A DNA stretch of 8,068 bases from Bryobacterales bacterium (GTDB taxonomy: Bacteria; Cyanobacteriota; Vampirovibrionia; Obscuribacterales; Obscuribacteraceae): the NCBI GenBank assembly GCA_903970295.1, contig CAJCHQ010000739.1, positions 1 to 8,068 on the forward strand, read 5' to 3'. Each line of letters begins with the position of its first letter. Position 1 is the stretch's first letter. The position numbers were made by a program, and so were the translations under genes. Positions 1 through 4,101 of this stretch are shown here, piece after piece. Below the pieces are notes generated by a model. That model had not been told where the DNA came from. It ran no database searches and was given only the letters and a program-made list of their open reading frames with translations.

Positions 1-544
1 AGACTTGAGCGAAGAGTTGGTCGCGGGTGAACACTCGGTTTGGATGCTTGGCCATAGCGGCTAGCAGTTCGAATTCTTTGAAAGTGAGATCGATTTGCGT
101 GTTGCCGACCATGACGGTGCGGCTTTCTATATCGATGGCCAGATTGCCGAGTTTAATACCGCGCGCCTGCGCCTGGCTGCTCGGGCTTTCCCTAAGATGG
201 GCTTTGACCCGGGCAACGAGCTCTCGCAAGCGTACAGGCTTTGAGATGTAGTCATTGGCGCCGAGTTCCAGTCCAACTACGGTGTCGATTTCCGAAGTGC
301 GGGCAGTGAGCATCAAAATCGGTGTTTTTCGGTCAGCCGAGCGCACTCGCCGGCAAACCTCATAGCCATCCAACCCGGGCATCATCAAGTCAAGAATGAT
401 CAGATCGGGCTTTTCTGCTTCGATCAGCTGAATCGCTTTCATCCCGTCATGAGCCAGCAGGGTGGAAAAACCTTCCTGATTCAAAACATATTGAATGGAG
501 TTTGCGATATCAACTTCGTCGTCAACGATGAGTAGCTTTTTCAT
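1..544 (-). CDS. OmpR/PhoB-family two-component response regulator, C-terminus cut by the left window edge
   Basis: This is a cytoplasmic transcription factor, switched by phosphorylation from a sensor histidine kinase that is not in the window. The first 181 residues are visible. The receiver domain spans about residues 1-118, beginning MKKLLIVDDE with the acidic pocket D8/D9. The phospho-acceptor is D52 in LIILDLMMPGLDG, the switch threonine is T80 in ILMLTAR, and the conserved lysine is K102 in YISKP. A linker follows, and from about residue 131 the winged-helix DNA-binding domain starts (LGNLAIDIESRTV, then LTFKEFELL and the beginning of the recognition region at RVFTRDQLF). The full family length is about 225-240 residues, so roughly 45-60 are missing. 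The ATG is the start because an in-frame TAA lies two codons upstream. The nearest Shine-Dalgarno-like sequence (GAGAAGG) is rather far, about 15 nt away. The gene is divergent from the SpoIID/LytB gene, which may be a target. The family is certain; the specific regulon cannot be told. Confidence 0.95.
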   Translation of the reverse strand, partial: MKKLLIVDDEVDIANSIQYVLNQEGFSTLLAHDGMKAIQLIEAEKPDLIILDLMMPGLDGYEVCRRVRSADRKTPILMLTARTSEIDTVVGLELGANDYISKPVRLRELVARVKAHLRESPSSQAQARGIKLGNLAIDIESRTVMVGNTQIDLTFKEFELLAAMAKHPNRVFTRDQLFAQV

Positions 545-621
545 CTTTTATGTGACGCGCCTTCTCAAATTGACCTCCATAGTATCATCGACGCTAAACT
601 GTTCAATGGTGACTTCTTAGT
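545..621. promoter_or_regulatory. Divergent intergenic region with candidate promoters
   Basis: This 77-bp gap must carry the leftward promoter of the response regulator. It may also carry a promoter for the SpoIID/LytB gene. On the minus strand, TTGAAC (601-606) and TACTAT (579-584) are separated by 16 bp and each match the sigma-70 consensus at four of six positions. They would give a leader of roughly 28 nt. On the plus strand TTGACC (570-575) is a fair -35, but the corresponding -10 (GCTAAA or TAAACT, 593-600) is poor. I saw no clear direct repeats that would mark an OmpR-type operator. The assignments are pattern matches only. Confidence 0.3.
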
Positions 622-1971
622 TTGCTAAGCGATTTAGTGGCTAGAAGCGTAAAAATCGGCTCACCCACAGGGCTTTTAGTTTTGTCGATCGCTAAAGCAT
701 ATTCTTTTATAGTACATCCGTTGGGGCTCTGGTTCGCCGCTGCCGTGTTTCTTGTGAGCGCGTCCTTGCTTGGCATCTGTCAGGACGTAGAGGCCAAGAA
801 GGCGCCTCTGAAAGGCACTTTGAAAGCGATGGGAACGGCGCCCTTGGTTCCAACTGCCAGGTCGCCCAACGCGGTCGACTGTTTTCCCTATCCGCCCAAT
901 ATGATCTATCCAGTGCGCATCGGCATTGCCACAAAGGTCCCCGCTGCTCACTTTGCTGTCTGGCAGCCGGGTGCGGTTTTTGTCGATAATGTACCGATTT
1001 TTTCCCTGAAGGCAGGTGTCGTCTACACAATTACGCCTGGACGGCTGACTGAATATTCAACCGGAGCGAGCATTGCCTTGCCGCTCGACAAGCGCACTCA
1101 GATTTCTTCTCGCGACTACCAGGTTTGGGCTCAGAACCGCTGGTATCGAGGCACTCTGGAGATCGTTCCCCTGGGTGGGCGAATTACAGTCATAAATTTT
1201 CTCGACCTGGAAAACTATCTCATGGGTGTGGTGCCGTCAGAAATGCCTTCCGGTTGGCCCTTAGAAGCCCTAAAAGCTCAAGCAGTAGCGGCCAGAAGCT
1301 ACGCCTATGCTCATCTGGGCCCTGCCTCCAAGTGGTACAAGAGCGAAGGCTATGACCTCGTGCCGGACGTCAGAGATCAGGCCTACAAAGGAAGAGCGGC
1401 GGAAGCGGCGACGACGAATGTAGCGATCGGTCAGACCCAGGGCATTGTTCTCAAAGACCGCGACCGTGTGAAAGCCGGTTTCTATCGAGCCTGGGTCGGT
1501 GATAGTGAGGAAAATCTCAATATTCGCCGCACTTCGGTGCCGACATCAACTCTGGAAAAACTGACTGGTGTGACTGGCATCATCGGTGTTACGGTCAAGC
1601 GCTGGGACGCAAATATGAATGCGCACGACATTCAAGTCATGGGTAAGAAAACGACGAAGGAAGTCTACGGCATAGAATTGGCTCGGCGCCTCAATTTTTC
1701 GACGGCTGGAATCCTTGATGTCAGCCAGAGTGGCGACGGCAGAAGTTGGCTTTTCACCTATCGCGGTCCCGGCAATGGCGTGCGCGGTTTGAGCCAACAC
1801 GGAGCCCGAATGCTGGCCTCCAATGGTTGGAAATTCGAACAGATTCTCAGACAGTATTATCAAGATAATGATGGCAAGTTGCGTCTGGACTTTATGAATG
1901 GTTATCTACGCCGAGCCAATTTCACTCCGGCCAGAAATAAGGTGCAAGCGGCTTCTGACGAAGACGAATGA
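622..1971 (+). CDS. SpoIID/LytB-domain protein, probable envelope peptidoglycan-acting protein
   Basis: This is probably a membrane-anchored or secreted protein of the SpoIID/LytB family. Its members are lytic transglycosylases or amidase enhancers acting on peptidoglycan. As read from TTG it has 449 residues. A hydrophobic segment at about 34-52 (LGLWFAAAVFLVSASLLGI) is a signal peptide or anchor; the cysteine after it lacks a good lipobox. The SpoIID core runs from about 180 to 418: FLDLENYLMGVVPSEMP, with E207 aligning to the catalytic glutamate of SpoIID, then WPLEALKAQAVAARSYAYA, YDLVPDVRDQAYKG, and near the end GPGNGVRGLSQHGARML with QILRQYY. The usual small-residue/GGHT loop after strand FYRA is not recognisable, and the Cys/His zinc motif of spore-former SpoIID is absent. 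The start is uncertain: TTG at 622 has no clear ribosome binding site, and TTG at 682 (preceded by ACAGGG) would also retain the hydrophobic segment. Nothing else in the window suggests sporulation, so a general cell-wall role is more likely. Confidence 0.9.
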   Translation: MLSDLVARSVKIGSPTGLLVLSIAKAYSFIVHPLGLWFAAAVFLVSASLLGICQDVEAKKAPLKGTLKAMGTAPLVPTARSPNAVDCFPYPPNMIYPVRIGIATKVPAAHFAVWQPGAVFVDNVPIFSLKAGVVYTITPGRLTEYSTGASIALPLDKRTQISSRDYQVWAQNRWYRGTLEIVPLGGRITVINFLDLENYLMGVVPSEMPSGWPLEALKAQAVAARSYAYAHLGPASKWYKSEGYDLVPDVRDQAYKGRAAEAATTNVAIGQTQGIVLKDRDRVKAGFYRAWVGDSEENLNIRRTSVPTSTLEKLTGVTGIIGVTVKRWDANMNAHDIQVMGKKTTKEVYGIELARRLNFSTAGILDVSQSGDGRSWLFTYRGPGNGVRGLSQHGARMLASNGWKFEQILRQYYQDNDGKLRLDFMNGYLRRANFTPARNKVQAASDEDE

Positions 1972-1988
1972 AAATCGAATTGAAGAAC

Positions 1989-2102
1989 AGTAAAAGAACA
2001 ATAAAAGACCAGTAAAAGAGCGAAGATAAGATCAAGAAAAGATCGACAAAAGATCGACAAAAGATCGACAAAAGACCGGCAAAAGATCGACAAAGGAATC
2101 GA
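1989..2102. repeat. 11-bp tandem repeat with phased A-tracts (consensus AAAAGATCGAC)
   Basis: A-tracts (mostly AAAA followed by G) begin at 1992, 2003, 2014, 2037, 2048, 2059, 2070, 2081 and 2092. They are spaced 11 bp apart, except for one 23-bp step that skips a degenerate unit. The units at 2037, 2048, 2059 and 2081 are identical AAAAGATCGAC. The unit at 2070 reads AAAAGACCGGC, and the left-hand units are more diverged (for example AGTAAAAGAAC). The array lies between the SpoIID/LytB gene and the small membrane-protein gene, and its last unit supplies the AAAGGA that serves as a possible ribosome binding site. A-tracts near the helical repeat are known to bend DNA, so intrinsic curvature is expected. 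A biological role is inference; replication slippage alone could also have built it. Confidence 0.93.
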
Positions 2103-2108
2103 AAGAGA

Positions 2109-2576
2109 ATGCCTATGACTAGCGAAGGACCATTGAAAACCAATTTTTTAGAAAATCAAGCACGAGAAATTTCCACACCTGCGTACAAGAAATTTCCCGT
2201 GGTGCTTTTGTCGCTAATCTTCGTTGTTGGTGTGATTGTCGGAATTTGGCAATTGGCGCTTTTTGTCATGGCGTATCCGAAATTAGCCGCGGCAAAGAAT
2301 ATCAGCTTGCAGTTGCAGCATCCGAAAATGGAGGCAGGCACTGCCTTCGTCGATATGGAAGTGACTAATAGCAACGATCAATCGATTAAAAATATGACCG
2401 TCAAATACACCATATCCGGTGCCACGAACGAAGCCATTAGCGAAGGTCAAATTTCTGTTCCTTGTGACGTTCCTGCCAGCGGCAAAAAAGTCATCGAACA
2501 CGTCAGCCTCGGTGCTCTCGCGCAACCGGCATCGAAGATGCATGCCGAGGTAAGCGAAGCGGTGGTTGGCAATTAG
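2109..2576 (+). CDS. Small single-pass membrane protein with an extracytoplasmic beta-rich domain, function unknown
   Basis: This is a 155-residue protein I cannot assign to a named function. A hydrophilic N-terminus of about 28 residues, with K28 and K29 just before the membrane, precedes one strong hydrophobic segment at about 30-55 (VVLLSLIFVVGVIVGIWQLA and beyond). The remaining roughly 95 residues alternate like a small beta-sandwich: FVDMEVTNSNDQSIKNMTVKYTI, SEGQISVPCDVPASGKKVIE and KMHAEVSEAVV. The pattern of strand, asparagine turn, VKYTI and a proline/glycine turn recalls FxLYD/DUF2393-type domains that sit outside the membrane, but this is resemblance only. ATG at 2109 is preceded at 11 nt by AAAGGA; a second ATG at 2115 is possible. 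The reading frame stays open upstream to 2016 but contains no start codon there. The gene lies 137 bp after the SpoIID/LytB gene on the same strand and may share its transcript, although the phased repeat lies between them. Confidence 0.75.
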   Translation: MPMTSEGPLKTNFLENQAREISTPAYKKFPVVLLSLIFVVGVIVGIWQLALFVMAYPKLAAAKNISLQLQHPKMEAGTAFVDMEVTNSNDQSIKNMTVKYTISGATNEAISEGQISVPCDVPASGKKVIEHVSLGALAQPASKMHAEVSEAVVGN

Positions 2577-2598
2577 CTAAACGCGTTCGACCTGGAAG

Positions 2599-3759
2599 TT
2601 AACGTCCGACCTGTACTTGTTGCTGCTGTTGTTGTTGCTGTTGTAGTTGTTGCTGGTGTACGGAAACAACGGCTGAGATAGTTGGTTTGGCAATCGCTTT
2701 TTGCGCAGCCGGCCAATTCAAATCCGGATTCGTATTTGACTGTTGCTTCCAGTGCGGTTGTTCGAGCGGTTTATGGGGTTGTGGCGGCGGATACAGTCCC
2801 GTCAGCTTTCTTGCCAATGCGTTTACGGTTGCTGTATTTTTGCCATAAACTTTCTCGTAAATGCCGAGCACTCGACGATAAAAGTCCTCACCGTCTTCCG
2901 AGCGGTTCATTTTTGTGTAGAGTTCCGCCAATTTCAGCAATGCACTGGCAACGCTCAAACCATCCGGTCCGTGAATTTCTTCCAGAATGCGCATTTGCCG
3001 TGTCAAAACGAACGCTGCTAAATCTAGGCGATTCTGGGCTTGATAGACCATTGCCAGGTCTTGCAGTGTGCTGCTCACTTCAACAGCGTACGCTCCAAAG
3101 TGTCTTTCTTCTATAGTCAATGCGCGCAGAAGAATGGGCTCTGCTGCAGCATAATCTTGCTGGCGATAATAACAATCGGCCAGGCGTTTGAGAGTGAAGA
3201 CTAGAACCATGTTCTCGGAGCCGAGATTTTCTTCTTGCAGGCGAACGAGAAATTTGTAGATCGATTCGCACTGTTGTGGTTTGCCGACGTTTTCGTAGAT
3301 GTTCGCCAATTGGTCGATTGTGCGAATGAAAATAGTGTCGTCTGGAGGCAGTCTGCGTGAACGATACTCAACCAGACGCTCAACTAATGGCTCGGCTTCG
3401 ATAAATTTGCTGCGATTGCAGTAGAACCATGCCAATTCTTCGAGATTGCGCTCGACCTGCGTCACGTCTTGACCGCTGGCGCTTTCGGCCACTTGAAGTG
3501 CGAGCAGAAAAAGTCTTTCAGCTTCTTCGCATCGGCCCTGTTCAAGATATTGCAACGCCATGCGCGAATAATTCGTGCTGTCAGAAGAACCACCGTGGTG
3601 AGCGTAATTGTGATTTTCCCAGCTTGTCACTGGACCGACGGCAGGGTTTTGGTAGGGTTGGGCGGTGATCATTGGATTGGCAATCTGTCTCTTAAATTCT
3701 TGGTCTGCGGCGAAGTGAGTCTGACTGCTAGCTGCGTTCTGATTGTCCGAATCTGACAT
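2599..3759 (-). CDS. Kinesin-light-chain-type TPR repeat protein with a C-terminal polyglutamine tail
   Basis: This 386-residue protein is presumably a cytoplasmic protein-protein interaction scaffold, since no signal peptide or membrane segment is visible. Residues 1-62 are polar, rich in Asn, Gln, Ser and His, and probably disordered. From about 64 to 310 there are six tetratricopeptide repeats with the 42-residue spacing of the kinesin-light-chain (TPR_10/TPR_12) type. They begin near 65, 107, 147, 189, 231 and 273; clear examples are ALQYLEQGRCEEAERLFLLA, LKRLADCYYRQQDYAAAEPI and LLKLAELYTKMNRSEDGEDF. A Pro/Gln-rich tail follows, with nine consecutive glutamines (373-381) just before the end. 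The ATG is the only possible start, because an in-frame TAG lies 14 codons upstream with no ATG, GTG or TTG between. The ribosome binding site is weak (TAGG, about 10 nt away). The gene converges on the small membrane-protein gene with 22 bp between them. Its partner and function are unknown. Confidence 0.9.
   Translation of the reverse strand: MSDSDNQNAASSQTHFAADQEFKRQIANPMITAQPYQNPAVGPVTSWENHNYAHHGGSSDSTNYSRMALQYLEQGRCEEAERLFLLALQVAESASGQDVTQVERNLEELAWFYCNRSKFIEAEPLVERLVEYRSRRLPPDDTIFIRTIDQLANIYENVGKPQQCESIYKFLVRLQEENLGSENMVLVFTLKRLADCYYRQQDYAAAEPILLRALTIEERHFGAYAVEVSSTLQDLAMVYQAQNRLDLAAFVLTRQMRILEEIHGPDGLSVASALLKLAELYTKMNRSEDGEDFYRRVLGIYEKVYGKNTATVNALARKLTGLYPPPQPHKPLEQPHWKQQSNTNPDLNWPAAQKAIAKPTISAVVSVHQQQLQQQQQQQQQVQVGR
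2611..2657 (-). repeat. CAA/CAG codon tract encoding the polyglutamine tail
   Basis: Read on the minus strand, the end of the TPR gene is a run of CAA and CAG codons. Three glutamines, one leucine (CTA) and then nine glutamines precede the last residues VQVGR. The codons are mixed rather than a pure triplet repeat, which makes the tract less prone to slippage and suggests some selection for glutamine at the protein level. Homopolymeric glutamine is uncommon in bacterial proteins. Confidence 0.9.
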
Positions 3760-3812
3760 GCGCTTGCTGCCTACGAGAGAGAGGGGTGCGGAATGCGCCT
3801 ATTATTGATGTG

Positions 3813-3844
3813 AAGGATGTCCTTTGCAAGTGGGATGATTCCCA
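3813..3844. repeat. Two adjacent short inverted repeats in the presumed leader of the TPR gene
   Basis: AAGG-ATGT-CCTT (3813-3824) and TGGGA-TGAT-TCCCA (3831-3844) are perfect short palindromes separated by six bases. Each could form a 4-5 bp stem with a four-base loop. They lie 54-85 bases upstream of the TPR start codon. If the candidate promoter at 3867-3895 is real, they fall within the 5' untranslated leader. They could be operator half-sites, small RNA hairpins or chance. The symmetry is directly visible; function is not. Confidence 0.45.
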
Positions 3845-3866
3845 TAGGCTTTCGTAATAACCGCAA

Positions 3867-3895
3867 GGTATATTTTGGCGCTATCGCTTAGTTAA
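3867..3895 (-). promoter_or_regulatory. Candidate sigma-70-type promoter for the TPR gene
   Basis: On the minus strand TTAACT (3890-3895) and TATACC (3867-3872) are separated by exactly 17 bp. Each agrees with the -35 and -10 consensus at four of six positions. Transcription would start near 3860, giving a leader of about 100 nt that includes the two short inverted repeats. It is the best match I saw in the region, but matches of this quality also occur by chance. Confidence 0.3.
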
Positions 3896-4101
3896 ATTAT
3901 CGGAGAATGGCTCGGGTTGTCATGCTGCCGGATGTTTATCAGGCAATGAGCCGGCTCTGGTCAGATTGAGAAGTTTGATGAGATTTGTCGCGCGAGGTCG
4001 TAATTGCCGATAACTCATCTCATGAAAAGGCGCTCACGATCAGTGATTCCTTAACAAATGCATTGTAATTATCGGTCCGTTTTAGCCACTGGCAGTCTGC
4101 A

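Larger units (their letters stand above)
3760..4101. other. 342-bp gene-free region between the TPR gene and the DUF3160 gene
   Basis: I find no coding region with recognisable protein character on either strand. On the minus strand the region lies downstream of the DUF3160 gene and upstream of the TPR gene. It should therefore contain the end of the first transcript and the start of the second. I see no strong GC-rich hairpin followed by a T-run, so no intrinsic terminator is evident. Besides the candidate promoter and leader inverted repeats listed separately, there are weak symmetries. GATGAG (3977-3982) pairs with CTCATC (4014-4019). GCCGG (3927-3931) can pair with CCGGC (3951-3955). An imperfect palindrome is centred on AATGCATT (4058-4065). 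None is convincing alone. Confidence 0.5.

Noticed and set aside
1989..2102. CRISPR-like or direct-repeat array
   Set aside because: The unit is only 11 bp with no distinct spacers, so it is a simple tandem repeat.
1902..2143. Two overlapping minus-strand reading frames with repeated FVDLLSIFCRSF-like sequence
   Set aside because: They are translations of the 11-bp DNA repeat in successive frames. 11 is not a multiple of three, so the same words recur in every frame. There is no start context or homology.
2577..2598. Bidirectional terminator between the convergent genes
   Set aside because: The 22-bp gap contains AACGCGTT, a small palindrome, but no stem long enough and no T-run on either strand.
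2682..3756. Several plus-strand frames opposite the TPR gene
   Set aside because: The minus-strand reading shows six regular TPR units. The opposite frames have no such pattern and are explained as antisense shadows.
4079..4101. Intrinsic terminator after the DUF3160 gene
   Set aside because: GCCACTGGC gives only a three-base-pair stem, and the following sequence lacks a U-run in the transcribed orientation.
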